The position numbers and the translations under genes were made by a program. From Ostrinia nubilalis (Eukaryota; Arthropoda; Insecta; Lepidoptera; Crambidae), in assembly GCF_963855985.1 (NCBI RefSeq), contig NC_087099.1, forward strand, positions 9,454,001 through 9,518,000: a stretch of 64,000 nucleotides of DNA, given 5' to 3'. Positions 24,330 through 35,956 of the stretch are shown piece after piece (positions within the stretch are counted from its first letter, which is position 1; each line of letters begins with the position of its first letter). The notes under the pieces are model-generated. The model worked only from the letters and a program-made list of their open reading frames with translations. It did no database searches and had not been told where the DNA came from.

Positions 24330-25880
24330 TAAACTCACACTAAGCCCTCAGGTTCGTTTATGATCTGGCTTTATTGTTTTGACTGTTAAGATGGGTGTTT
24401 CTTGATCCGAGGGCAGAGGTCAAAATATCATGAGTATTATATTGTGTGGGCGGGTTTTACTGCACATTTTAGTGGCAACAGTAAAATAAGTCGGGCTCGA
24501 CGTCCTGGGACGTCCGACATCATTGTTATGTTCCTCAGACTTCTTTATAGGCCCTTCGGCTAAACTGTGCGACGTTGCATTCTTTCTAGTGCTGTTTTCT
24601 ATGTTTTGTAATTCCCTTGTTTGTTTTTCTGGGTTTTTATTGTACAGGATCGAAGGTTTTGTTGTTTGCTTTATCTTACTTTATAGCAGTGTCTGCTAAG
24701 AACAAGCGTTCTCTTGACGTAACGACCATAGATTAATGTTTCTTTTCTGTGTGTTTTAAGACCTTTTGTTTCAACCCTGTTAATAAAATACTTACTTTAT
24801 TACTGCAAGAGTCAAACTTATATGTCGTCCATCATATTTAACTGCATACCATTCCTAACCCTAAATTGCCGATGGTTCCCAAGCCCAACGCACTTACTGT
24901 AACTAATGATTCAATAACAAGGGCTTCTCAGACTCGGCGCATGTTAGTAAACAAGCCAACCTGTAAGGAATTAACCCTAGCGGTCGCCGGTCGGATGTTA
25001 TCTGTGAGCATGTTAGATGTTAGTTTACTTACGACTATGTAGCGTGTACTTGATGACAAAACTTTCTTGTAAAGGCTAACGCAACGCACCTTTACGAGTA
25101 TTCCTTACGTTAATTGCAAAACACTTGATTTTTGTAAGTATGGTTTCAAAGCTTTCTAAAAAACGCAAAGTCCTAGATTTCGGAAACATGCAAGTACCTA
25201 CCATAAGACTGAAAATAGAGCTTAACTTTTGAAGACTAAGGTTTTGGCAAAGGCAAAGATATTTACTATGTTTGTTGCGCGAGGAACCAATTAGGCTAAT
25301 GGAGAAAAACCCCGGCCTATTTTGATTATTATGGGAGTTACTGAAAGATCTATGTTCTTTAGTACTATACAAGCTTTAATGATGATGCCTAAGTCAATAT
25401 TATCACAGGACGTGCTATAAGAAATTTGTATACCTACCTAGGCCTGTGATACACTGACCGATCCACGATTTATACAGACATCATCAACGTTTATTTTACC
25501 CAGAAATTCTATTTTGCGCAGTACCTGTTTGACACAAAATGTTTTGTGAACCGTGTGAAATTGAACCGTAAACGTCATCCAAAAGCTTTTAAAGCATTTA
25601 AAAACTTTCAGCCATAGCAGCACATTTCAATTTTGCTGTTGTTTTAACGCGAAATATTATTTATTTTTTACGAGCTTTTCAACGAATCTCGTTTTGTAGA
25701 AACGTTTTGCTCTGAATAAAATGTATTGACCGACAGTTTCATTAATCTCTCTCGAACTAATAATAAACCATAGACAATTTTCATTTAATAAAGACTTTCT
25801 ACACTATGTCAACCATGACATGAAGAAGGATGTTATTCATTAAGTGCGGCGAATGGCGGTTAAGGCAAATTATTATCACC
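24330..25880. other. Gene-free stretch
   Basis: No coding or structured element recognised; only short frames without domain signatures. Confidence 0.4.
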
Positions 25881-25881
25881 A

Positions 25882-25956
25882 GCGCCCCTCGGCTGAGTGG
25901 ATAACCGTGAAATCACTCATAAAACTTGCATTAGTGAGGTTCATAAACCCTGGCCC
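25882..25956 (+). other. tRNA-like relic (possible SINE head)
   Basis: The sequence TCGGCTGAGTGG (25889-25900) fits the A box of an RNA polymerase III promoter. GGTTCATAAACCC (25938-25950) resembles a B box at tRNA-like spacing. The arms do not fold into a convincing cloverleaf, so I regard it as a tRNA-derived SINE head or a decayed tRNA pseudogene, not a working tRNA. Confidence 0.3.
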
Positions 25957-25959
25957 ATG

Positions 25960-26950
25960 TGGTCCAATCGTAAACTAAACTGTTGAAAAAACGGGCAAGG
26001 CTGAGACTGGCTAGTTTAGATGATGAACCAAAGGAAAAATTATACTTACATAAAACTGCGTTGTTCAAAATATCTAACTCTGTTTTTTTAGTCAGAAAGT
26101 TTATTTCTGAAACTGAAAACGAGTTTATAAGTTATCTGTAACAGTAATGCTTCGCGTAGTACATTTTAAAGTAACATTGGTTTTTGATAAAAAGAAATAA
26201 ATGAGCTTTTACCCACTTCTGAACCTTCAAAAATAAAAATTCCGTATAAGTACCTAATTAGTTCTGAAGGAACCCTAAAATTACGTAGCTTCTCAAAGTG
26301 ATAAAAGTCTAAATTGAGATTATTGATAGCGGTTACTTTAATATTGTCTTTAACTTTATTGACACTTTCGCTTCCCCGGCGCAGCTGTGGATCATTTTAC
26401 TATCACTCTATTTAATGCTTAAATTAATAAATGTGCTCTGATCATTTTTGTACTTTTTATGGAGTCTTAAACTGAAATATAAACAAAAGAGTAAATCTCT
26501 ATCGTAAGTAATCTATTCATACACTTAACACAACCTTTAACAGTAGTAGGCAGGCTTATGTAACTTCATTCTAAAGTTCCCAAAAACTTACATTAATAAA
26601 CGTAACGCAGAGAAAACCCTCAAAGAATTCATAAATACTAATTCTGAGTAGGTACCTACCTATCAAATGACCACTAATGACAGCGTTAAAAAATCCATAG
26701 CCCATCTTATGAACATCCTTCATCTGAGACTGACGTATAATTAGATTCTCTAAAGTTAGTTTAACGGTCCAGTAGCCCTAACTCTGGTAGCGATGAAGTG
26801 TCGACTTTGATAAACGATACGCTATCTCGGGCGACAAATCGGAATTGAGTTCGCTCGAGGGTACGAGAGTGGCCTGTTGCACTAATAGCTACTAATAGAT
26901 CATAGGTAGGTATAGGAAAGATAATGGAGTCTTTAATAAGTTCCATTTCA
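25960..26950. other. Gene-free stretch
   Basis: AT-rich; nothing recognised. Confidence 0.4.
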
Positions 26951-26953
26951 TTA

Positions 26954-27111
26954 TAGTTTTGCAATTCACGAAGGCGACTGAGCTTTACGTGTGTGGTGGC
27001 TCGCTACTGATCATTTTTCAAAAAATTTGATAGACATTACACTATCGTTATGTGCATGTACACGTACACACACAAGTAAAGCTCACTCGCCTTCGTGAGT
27101 TGCAAGAACTT
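26954..27111 (-). mobile_element. TA-targeting MITE, copy 2 of 4
   Basis: Reverse orientation relative to copy 1: GCAATTCACGAAGGCGA at the left and CGCCTTCGTGAGTTGCAAGA at the right. TA precedes the left end. Confidence 0.85.
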
Positions 27112-27805
27112 TACATTGCCTGCCTACTTTGCTATTTGCAATTTATAAACTTTTACTCATCCTCTCATTTGACATTATACTTAAGCAGTTTGTGATTTGC
27201 ATTTGAGGATATTACTTAACCATTACATGACTAATTAAAAAGTGCTGGTTATCTAAGGTTATTGACGATTATTGTATTTTGGCCGTCAAGTCGATTATCA
27301 GGTTTGCGGAGTCCGGTTGACAGAAAAATATGACACTGTCTTCTCCAAATTGCATACTTGAGAGAAAACCTGTGTTGGGCGTGGCAACAGGTCCTAAATT
27401 CTCGATTGTCTAATTATGTCTATCTACATAATATGTGATGGTACTACATTTATGTTGGTGCCTCTCGAAACGTCCGCGTCACCATCTTAGTATCGATCAT
27501 TTGGATCCTATGAGAGATTTTTGACTGTTCCAAACAAATTCTTATTTTGCGTCTCAACGACTACCTATATCTTTCTTGATTACTAACATAATAATAAAGT
27601 GACGACGACCAAATGACAGTTTTATTATATTATTTTGTGTAAATTCAAAATAACCGATAATTAATAAAGTATCAGTGTTACCAGGTCACCACCAAAGCCA
27701 CAATGAGGAATCGAGCAATCGAATTAGTCTCCCCAAATCAATTGCGGCTGTCAGATGCCTTGAGGCTATCAGCTCGGTGGCGCACATGATTTGATATTGA
27801 CATCG

Positions 27806-28007
27806 GTACCTCTAGTAGGAAAAACTTTCGAGTTCGTTTCGTTGCGTATTCAAAGTGTCATCGAAAAATTTTGTATGAAAAATTAAACAGCGCCCCCTAG
27901 GGCGGCTATAATATAGGGGGCGCTGTTTAATTTTTCATACAAAATTTTTCGATGACACTTTGAATACGCAACGAAACGAACTCGAAAGTTTTTCCTACTA
28001 GAGGTAC
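27806..28007. repeat. Perfect palindrome, 94-bp arms
   Basis: The arms 27806-27899 and 27914-28007 are exact reverse complements by eye, separated by 14 bp. Outer ends read GTACCTCTAGTAGG and inner ends GCGCCCCCTA. No target duplication is obvious. Confidence 0.92.
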
Positions 28008-28009
28008 GG

Positions 28010-31000
28010 ATCTAAGACGTTTTGGGTATTTCCGGAAGTAGAGCTTGATACTTAAGCCACTCAGTTGTCTTAAGTTAGTTTTGGTGCCTTTAACCTGATT
28101 TAGGTAATGCTGATAGTAATTGAAATAAAATAAAACTTTAAAATAAAATGTTGCCTGAAGGAAAACATGAGGAAATCCAACTAGTGGCGTTCTCTAGGTT
28201 TTTAACGCGATTTATCACCAAATTTTTAATGAACGCAAAGATGCTAAGATTGTAAACTATGCAGCTTGTTCGCAAAATAAAAAAAAATAAAACCAATTAG
28301 TTGCCAAATGGCCCCCTTTTCACCATCCATTTCCGTTTTTGCTCTCGCTCTCATCAAATGGTGATTGTTTGCGATAGAACGAGACGACATGACCGGCAAT
28401 ACCCATTGCCACCCACCTAGTTAACTCTGTGGCCGATAGTAGGTACTGAAAGAAACTATACCTAAACTCATAGCTTTCTTTTCATCAAAAAGACCTATTT
28501 CACCGCGAAACATAAAACGTGAAGTCAAGCGTTCGCAAGTTTAAATTGTGAAACTACCTACATCACAAATATCACAATAAGCCTATTTTTCACGCTTAAT
28601 AGACCTAAAAGTGGTTTATTGGAGCCGGTAGCTGTTGCCATGTTAACATTAACTGAAACCTGAGCGTGGGTATTCATAACTTCCGTAGGCGAGCCGCTGC
28701 CGATATACAAGGTGTTACAAATAATATCTAAACAGAAATTCAAAGTTTAGTTTAGTACAACAAGGCTTAGGCTTTGAATCCTTTAAATACAAAGTAGGTT
28801 CTGTTTAGGGCTTAGGTTGAATCCTTTGCCTTCGTTAGGGGTGTTTTTGTTTTCAAATTGATTAAATTAAATGTTAATTTTCAACTAACCCACTAAAATA
28901 CTGAGTTTTAAACTAACAGCAGCATTCTATTTACAATAGAAGTAGCACAATTTCATTATTTATTTAAATCAATTTCACCTTATCATTCAACAACGTAGAA
29001 TACCTACCATTATAAATAAGTAAGTTAGTTTAAAAACTACAATTGGTAATAAAATTTTACATGAATAGGTCAGTAGGTAGGTACTTACCTAGTTAGCTAA
29101 ATTTTATACATGCCGAAATTTCTTGCGCCTGCAACAAATTCGCTTTTCAAAAGTTTGCTTAAAAGCTGTCTAAAGAAAACTAAAAACAATTTAACCGTCT
29201 AAAGTTACGACCCAAAGCCCCTTTAAAAGCTTTGATTTGCCAAAGCTTTTAATCTAAACACTGAAAGCAGGATTGGCACTAATTTGTTGAACAAGTTGCA
29301 AAGGAGTCTAGAAAATGGTATTGAAGCAATTCTCTACCTTTGTTTGCACTTTGTAGAGTTAGCAGATTAAGAACTAAGTAGACGTATTTTTTTAATAATT
29401 CTGTTTGAAACTTAATTTCTTTGCCTGAATGTTACTGCATTTTTCGAGTTGCATAAGTCTTTAATTGTTTTATTCGATTTTAGATCGTGCTGCCGCCTTT
29501 GTTACCGCCTAAGCAGGTTTGTAGATTAAGAAATCTCTAACCGTTTTATTTGAATATTTTCCAGAAACCAAAATATCCAAGTTACTATCTACATAACCGG
29601 TAGCATCCGTGACTTATGTAGTTCCATTTCATTATTTAATTAATGCCTCTCACTTGCGTCTATTCCCCTTATCGCCGTCAGAACGGGACAACCATAAACT
29701 GTGTCAAATTAAAAACCCCTTTGAACTCGCCGTAAACATAATCGTAATACGAAAATAAAAAGATCGTTCCGAATGGGAGACATGTGTCCACATGCTAAGA
29801 GAAGAACCGTGTATAATGTGATAAAGTGTGGACGATTCTTGAGCTCCACAGTGCAAGTGAAGACAGTAGGTAACTCATGATTTTTAAGAGATGACAGATA
29901 GAGTAACTAATTCACATCGCTCAATTAGTAATATCATTAGCGTCTTAGTAATATCTTTCGCGTCAGCCAAATTACGCCCACTGCTGGACAAGAAGGCCTC
30001 CCCCAAGAATTTTCGAAACGATTGTTGTGGAAATCTTTAAGAGATCATAAAAACATTTAGGTACCTATCATATATTTCGGTTAAATATTTTGGATGTCCA
30101 AAACTGTTACATTATTAAACTAACCCCAATATAAAGCCTAAATAGCGCTATGCATTAAACCTTAACGTTCATAACTACCGAATCTACCGATATAGGTAAT
30201 ATGATGTACCGAACATGAAACAAATAATTTGCTGTAAGTAGTAGTATTTGAACTTATGTCCAGTGGTCGTACAAACGGAGACTACTGAAACACATAACTG
30301 CACTACGCTTTGTATGACATACTCTTAATTATTGCTATGAAAGTGAGAGTTATATTTTTAAATGGTCTCAGGGCGCTGACTGTTCGTTGCGGCCGTGATT
30401 ATGCCTAGCCTCTTTTTAAGAGATCCTTTTGTTGTTGTAACGCGAGAATGTCTCTATAATTAGTTCCCCTCCAGCATGAGATGCCATTAATATTTGAGAA
30501 ACAATGTGTCAAAACTGAGATGAGGGTCAAGTCTGGATACCGCTTCTCACAAATGTCATGAATAATAATTTATCTTAATAAGCACGTATTAGGAACAAAC
30601 GCTTTGGTATTCGTGACTAAGACCTCTTGTCTAATATTTCTCGTCAGTTGAAGAGCCTAACCAACTTACCTAATTAAACTTGAAATATTTATCGTAGATA
30701 CTAAATATTTATTAAATCCTACTGTTTCTCTATTAACTTGGCTGAAATTCAGAAAAGGAAAATCCTATCAACACTACACCAGACATGGACACTGCCGCTC
30801 AAGTGCGAATTGGTGGATAAAAATACACGCCCGGAAATCCAGTCATATTATTACTATCGATGAGATTGCGAGGTGTGTACATTTGGTGTCTGTCTGGCTC
30901 ATAGGGTTGCCAAAAATTATAAATTATGAAATACTTAGCTTAACTATGTAGGTATTAAAAGCAGGACTAAAGTAAAAAACTTAATGCGCTGAAATAACGG

Positions 31001-31200
31001 TAAATACCTACTTAATAGGAGATGCGTCTTATTAAGTTAGCACACCTAACAGTTAATATCAACATTTCATCAGGCCTGTCTTTGAATGTGTTTGGTCTAA
31101 ATTTTAAATTCAACCGATCATCAAATCGAATCTATATTAGGCATGCATGACGTTTTGTCGATTCAAAATACGACCCGATTTAACTAGAACTAGCAGCCGC
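28010..31200. other. Gene-poor stretch
   Basis: No gene recognised apart from a short LINE tail at 29959-30015. Confidence 0.4.
29959..30015 (-). mobile_element. LINE 3'-end fragment, very short
   Basis: Reads CGTCAGCCAAATTACGCCCA then CTGCTGGACAAGAAGGCCTC and CCCCAAG, the same LINE tail as at 18910 but strongly truncated. Confidence 0.7.
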
Positions 31201-31209
31201 TATTTTCAG

Positions 31210-31372
31210 GTGTGGCTAGGCGATAAGCTGCTGAAAAAAAAGACAACATCCAGTTACCAGCCCTACGGTGACGCCTGTAGTGAGATAACACGGTGCAATA
31301 CAGACGGACTCGAGTGTCTCTCCCACGGCCCGAGACACGCGCTCCCGGGTATCTGTGTCAATATTCCTGATG
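31210..31372 (+). CDS. Possible orphan exon of a cysteine-rich protein
   Basis: An open segment of 163 bp is preceded by a pyrimidine-rich acceptor (TATTTTCAG) and followed by GTACAG. It is more GC-rich than its surroundings. It encodes VWLGDKLLKKKTTSSYQPYG followed by ACSEITRCNTDGLECLSHG and GICVNIP, with four cysteines spaced like a small disulfide-bonded repeat. I do not recognise the family. I could not find partner exons, so it may belong to a gene with very long introns or be a relic. The donor GTACAG is weak. Confidence 0.4.
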
Positions 31373-31612
31373 GTACAGTATTTTTTGCCAGATTTGTTTT
31401 TTTTTTGGGTAAAAGAAAGTTCAGTTCCAAAAGTCACTCATTGGACAAAATTGAACATTGTCGTACGTAAGAAAGAATGGTAATAGCAAGACGTAAATAT
31501 ACCGTTTTGATTCAAGGAACCATTATAAGACAGCCCAATGAACCAATTTTAGCCTCAACCCGATCAGCCCCCTAATCTTCCAAGTCGTTTGTTGTAGTCG
31601 TAGGTCGTCAAT

Positions 31613-31713
31613 ACATCAAAGCGTAATTACAATCACGTGGGCGATACAGTATCGCCCACGTGATTGTAATTACGCTTTGATGTTTGTAAAGTATCGCCGA
31701 TACTTTACAAACA
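31613..31713. repeat. Two overlapping perfect palindromes
   Basis: The first has 35-bp arms (31613-31647 and 31649-31683) with a one-base centre. The second has 16-bp arms (31681-31696 and 31698-31713) around one base and starts inside the end of the first. Both centre on GTATCG/CGATAC cores. Confidence 0.88.
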
Positions 31714-31719
31714 TAACCA

Positions 31720-34160
31720 ATCATGTCAGTTACAGTTTTGACGTGAACCAAGTGTGATAAACAAAGGCCAAGTGCATCTCATCTGTGCAAGTGCAGTCTT
31801 CGCCGGGAGTGATGGGACAAGTACCTGACTACTTGTCGATACTCTACCTACATTCTACATCCAACAACTTAGTGTGCTTGATCGTTCTGTTTTTCTTCAA
31901 TGATGTGGATAGTTTGAGTCACCATAACCCAGGTATCAGATTTAGCCTAGGCGCAGACCACAAAATAGACTATTCATGAGCTTATGCCGCGCGTTTTCGT
32001 GGTTTATACTTTTACTAATATGAAAGCAAAATAGCATACAAAAATTGCATGCAGCGCTGCACTAGCGACTCTTCTATCGATACTCGATATATCAACAGCA
32101 CTAGTTAACTCAGAGCGGGGTGGTCTTAGAACGATTGTGAACGGCCATGCGCCGTGCACCGCGGTTACGCCCTCATATTCAAACTGCGGTGAGAATCGAC
32201 GACTCGTAAAATTTATTATTTTTACCAGTACGTACACACTTGAAGGATTATTTTCGGACTTCAAGGGTCAGTTTAGAATAATGCATGATCTGTTAGATAG
32301 TTCCATAGTATCTAGGTACTAGGAATAGCATATAAAAAACTTACTAAAATAATGCAAAACACGCAAAATTCACTCCGATATAAGTACCTAAGTAGGTACT
32401 TACTCCAAAGTTTTACAGAATTACACGATAGACAAGACAAGAGTCAAGTAGGTACCTACCTAAGTAATATGCGAATAGAAGAAAATAACTAATGAAATAA
32501 TTATAACAAAAATTTACGAAAATTATTTTGTAAATAAATACATGAATTTGGAACTCCGCCATCTGAATCGGAGCAGCACGCCTAGCTTTAATAAATCAAC
32601 ATTATCTAATTTATTTAAATGGGTGATTAACAAAACAACAATATTTATTTTATTATTAAGAGAATTTATTCCATTAAGTATAACACTGATATAATATTAA
32701 TACGGTAATATAATACGGCTACTGAAGGTAGACATCGATAGTAGAGACTAGAGAAATATTATAATATACTGTGTGTACGCATGAGCCTACCATAAAATGA
32801 CTAAATCCATAAATCATTTTGAACCCTTATATTTCGACACATTTTATATCGATAAAATAAAGTTCAAAATATATTGAGAAAGTTTGTCATTTTGTGGTGG
32901 TGGTAACTTAAAATCTAAGTTTACAAATAGGTAGGTCTGAACTACGATTACACAAATTCATATGCTACCTGACCTGATTACAAATATTATAATTATTATT
33001 GAACAGAGTTACAAAACGAAGTTTTCATTAAAATTCATTCAAAAACTTTATCTCTAAATCCTAAAATCGCATTCATACAACGCCACCTATTGAGTGAGTT
33101 TACCATTCTGTGTTTATGGTTTTTACATCTCTCTCCATTATCCAAAGCCGTAAAACTTCTATGAAAAAAAAAATCTCTCCAATACTGCCAATGCAATACC
33201 ACAAATACATACATACGTAGAAACTTAATGAGAAGCAAACTGTTTAATCAGTTATAAACAGGTAACTTACATAATAAGCTCAGTTTAGGTCCAACGTCTT
33301 GGCACAAATACACATAAATTTGTTTACACTTAGAATAAACAAACACAATAAAAATAACATTACCTTTTATAATAATAAATCTACTTTTTTACATAATAAA
33401 CTTAAGATTTTTTGTACACATGACTAGAAAAAGGAAAAATATTAAATATCAGGTTTTTATTTTATTAAGTCTTAAGTCAAAAAATATTTGAAGACAACTT
33501 AAGAATTGTGTCTGTATGTATGTAGGCTTATCCAACCACAAATTGGATTTTTTATTTATAAAATGATGTTAAAAAAACCCATTTGTTTACAAAAAATTTT
33601 ACTTAGTATGAATGTTGTATTACAAAATTTTATTACTCTGAATAACTTAAGTTTCTTAAACATTAATGTTCATAAATTTATAATCTAATATAAGGTTTTA
33701 ATCATTAAATGATATATTTTTTAAATTTTGATAGATAAATTCCAAACTTATTTAAACAATTTGGTGAAAAATTTCATTTCTGACCAAATGCACACATCAT
33801 CTTCTCTTAAAGTTGTAACACCGCATGAGCACTAAAATTTTTGGGCAATTTTGACACAATGCTCTTTAGTAGGGAATCAAACTCAATGACACTCGCAAAA
33901 GCATCAGAACAGAGTGGTACAGTACTAAATTATATTTTAGTTTTCCATTTGTGCTAATTTTGATCTACACCGTGTTAGAAATTAAGCAATGAAAATATGA
34001 AATGTCGAAGTTAGATCAATATAATTTCTAATAGTCAATAAAAACTTTCAAATGTATCCCAGAATTTTTATTTAAATTACTTGCCTTAGTACTATTTATT
34101 TCTTTTAATAATTGGATATGAATATTAAATACTTAAGTAAATAAATAACCCTCCAACCAA
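31720..34160. other. Gene-free stretch
   Basis: AT-rich, with GTAGGTACCTA-type simple sequence around 32380-32465. Open frames are short and without domains. Confidence 0.4.
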
Positions 34161-34161
34161 T

Positions 34162-34812
34162 CTAGAAAGCTATGGTATTATCCACGTCTGTATCTTCTTT
34201 ATCACTCTCTACATCACCATCACCATCCCGTTGCTCCCGCGATGGCACCGTTGATCCTGCCAGCTTGACACCTTTACGAGGCATGAGACTGATAGCATCA
34301 AGTCTGAAGAGTTTGTGGACATTTGAGGCCCTTGCAACCAGATCTTTGCCAGCAGTGATATAGCATCCTTTAGGGCAAAATGTCACCACCAGCCCCTTAT
34401 CTGTCATCTGTTTTATAGAAATCAAGTTTCTTATCAATAGTGGAACATAAAGAACTTTACGCAGCCTTAAAGCGTGTTTTTGTCCTTTAAGCAGCAAGTT
34501 CACATGGCCATATCCCTCACTATACATTTTCTGGTTGTATCGAATGATTTCCCTTGGAGTGTATGGAACAAAATTGTTCAATACTTTAATGTCGTTTGTC
34601 ATGTGGTAGCTTGCGATTGAATCTACATACCAGCCATCATCGGCGTCTGCTGGTTTCAAAGGAACATCAAAGGGGTCTGGTACGGAGCCAGAAGCGATAG
34701 CATTTTGGATGTCTTCTACTTTTAAAGCCAATGGTGGTTTTTTTGCAGTTGATTCCTGTTCGGCGGGATTGCATAAATGATGCCCCAGTTTATTACAAAC
34801 CATACACCTCAT
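34162..34812 (-). CDS. Copia-type gag-protease ORF, possibly retained
   Basis: A continuous 216-codon minus-strand ORF starting at ATG 34812. It begins with a zinc-knuckle remnant (CMVCNKLGHHLC, spacing altered from the usual CX2CX4HX4C). It then carries a Ty1/copia protease region: GWYVDSIASYHMTND, followed by LRKVLYVPLLIRNLISIKQM and the GCYI block. The usual DSG or DTG catalytic triad reads DSI, so protease activity is unlikely. The ORF stops before the integrase HHCC region with an acidic tail (DGDVESDKEDTDVD). No LTRs were found nearby. It may be a decaying fragment or a domesticated copia gene; an intact frame of this length with a dead active site makes both plausible. Confidence 0.6.
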   Translation of the reverse strand: MRCMVCNKLGHHLCNPAEQESTAKKPPLALKVEDIQNAIASGSVPDPFDVPLKPADADDGWYVDSIASYHMTNDIKVLNNFVPYTPREIIRYNQKMYSEGYGHVNLLLKGQKHALRLRKVLYVPLLIRNLISIKQMTDKGLVVTFCPKGCYITAGKDLVARASNVHKLFRLDAISLMPRKGVKLAGSTVPSREQRDGDGDVESDKEDTDVDNTIAF

Positions 34813-35950
34813 CTTCGCAGTTGTGTGAATGCAATTTACTTCAAAAATATCACCAACTGTACCTTGGTTCTCACTTCACCAACTTTACAATTCAATTAAA
34901 GAAGAAATGTGCAAATCAAAGATTAAACTTAATAAATGTACAAAATACAAATAATGTGCAATGTAACGCTGCAATATTGATTTTAATCACTTTTTAATAG
35001 CTTTTCAATCAAATCTAGACCGGCATTGAGATCACATCAAACAGCCTCATCCTCTTTTATGCTCTTTGGCCTCATCTGTCACTGTGCAACAAACAACAAA
35101 CAAACCAAACTGGGTGCAAGCAACATACTTTTTAATCTGTGAACCGGTGCGAACTGCGAATTCTTGGCGGGAAACTGAAATGACGTCAAATAGCGGCATG
35201 GTAAATACAATAGCATTTTATTTTATTTCTATTAGCTGAATATTAATTGTGATATAAAGATTAATAATTATTAAGCGCGCATGTAATCGATTAACATGCA
35301 TCATAACATAACCGTGCAATACATTTTACTAACGAAAGAAATTGTCGTCGTCCATCATCATTAGTTTGAATCTTCCTCTGTGGTTTGATGAATAGTTTGT
35401 ATGGACCACGTGGTATCCTCACAAAAAAAGTAAAAACAGGGACTTCTTGGCGGGAATGTGAAGCGTCATGTTAGCGGTTTTGTTTTATTTCCTCAAATTC
35501 GTGTTTGGGCGACTATTAATGTGTAATAATGGTGGATTATTAACCATTAAGTGTTCGTGAACGTGCATGAGTGTGGGCGAGTGAAGCAGAACAGTGCATC
35601 ATGATTCTTCTGGTTCTCTCAAGTTGTCCATAGGAGTGAGACCTCCTTAAAAAGCCTCCTTGTAAAGCACCACAACTTTACTGAGACTCAAAGGGTGGGA
35701 AGGGGTATCATCTATCATTATATCATTACTTGATCTCATTTTGTAACTCGTATCACATAAATACTTGAAAATGGCACAAATCAAGTCGACCTCGACGTGT
35801 ATTGCCAACATCATCAAAAAAAAAAGAAGAAGTAAAAACAGCTGATATTGACAACTGACATTGACAATGACATTTTGTTTTGTGTGATTTGCGTCGTTTG
35901 CGTCCTTGTGATTGTGTAATTCAACTTTAATTTTAATTAAAACAACTCAT
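34813..35950. other. Intergenic region upstream of MTRES1
   Basis: No gene seen. It contains two copies of a CTTGGCGGGAA block (about 35163 and 35446), an E-box CACGTG (35407-35412) and an A-rich run near 35815. Confidence 0.4.
35166..35188. promoter_or_regulatory. Candidate E2F-like and CRE sites
   Basis: GGCGGGAAA (35166-35174), the complement of the E2F consensus TTTCCCGCC, lies 6 bp from a full CRE palindrome TGACGTCA (35181-35188). A second GGCGGGAA lies at 35449-35456. Such short matches may be chance. They could belong to an unannotated promoter or to distal control of MTRES1. Confidence 0.3.
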
Positions 35951-35956
35951 TTAAAA

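Noticed and set aside
25882..25956. Functional tRNA gene
   Set aside because: A and B boxes are present but acceptor and anticodon stems do not pair convincingly; kept only as a tRNA-like relic.
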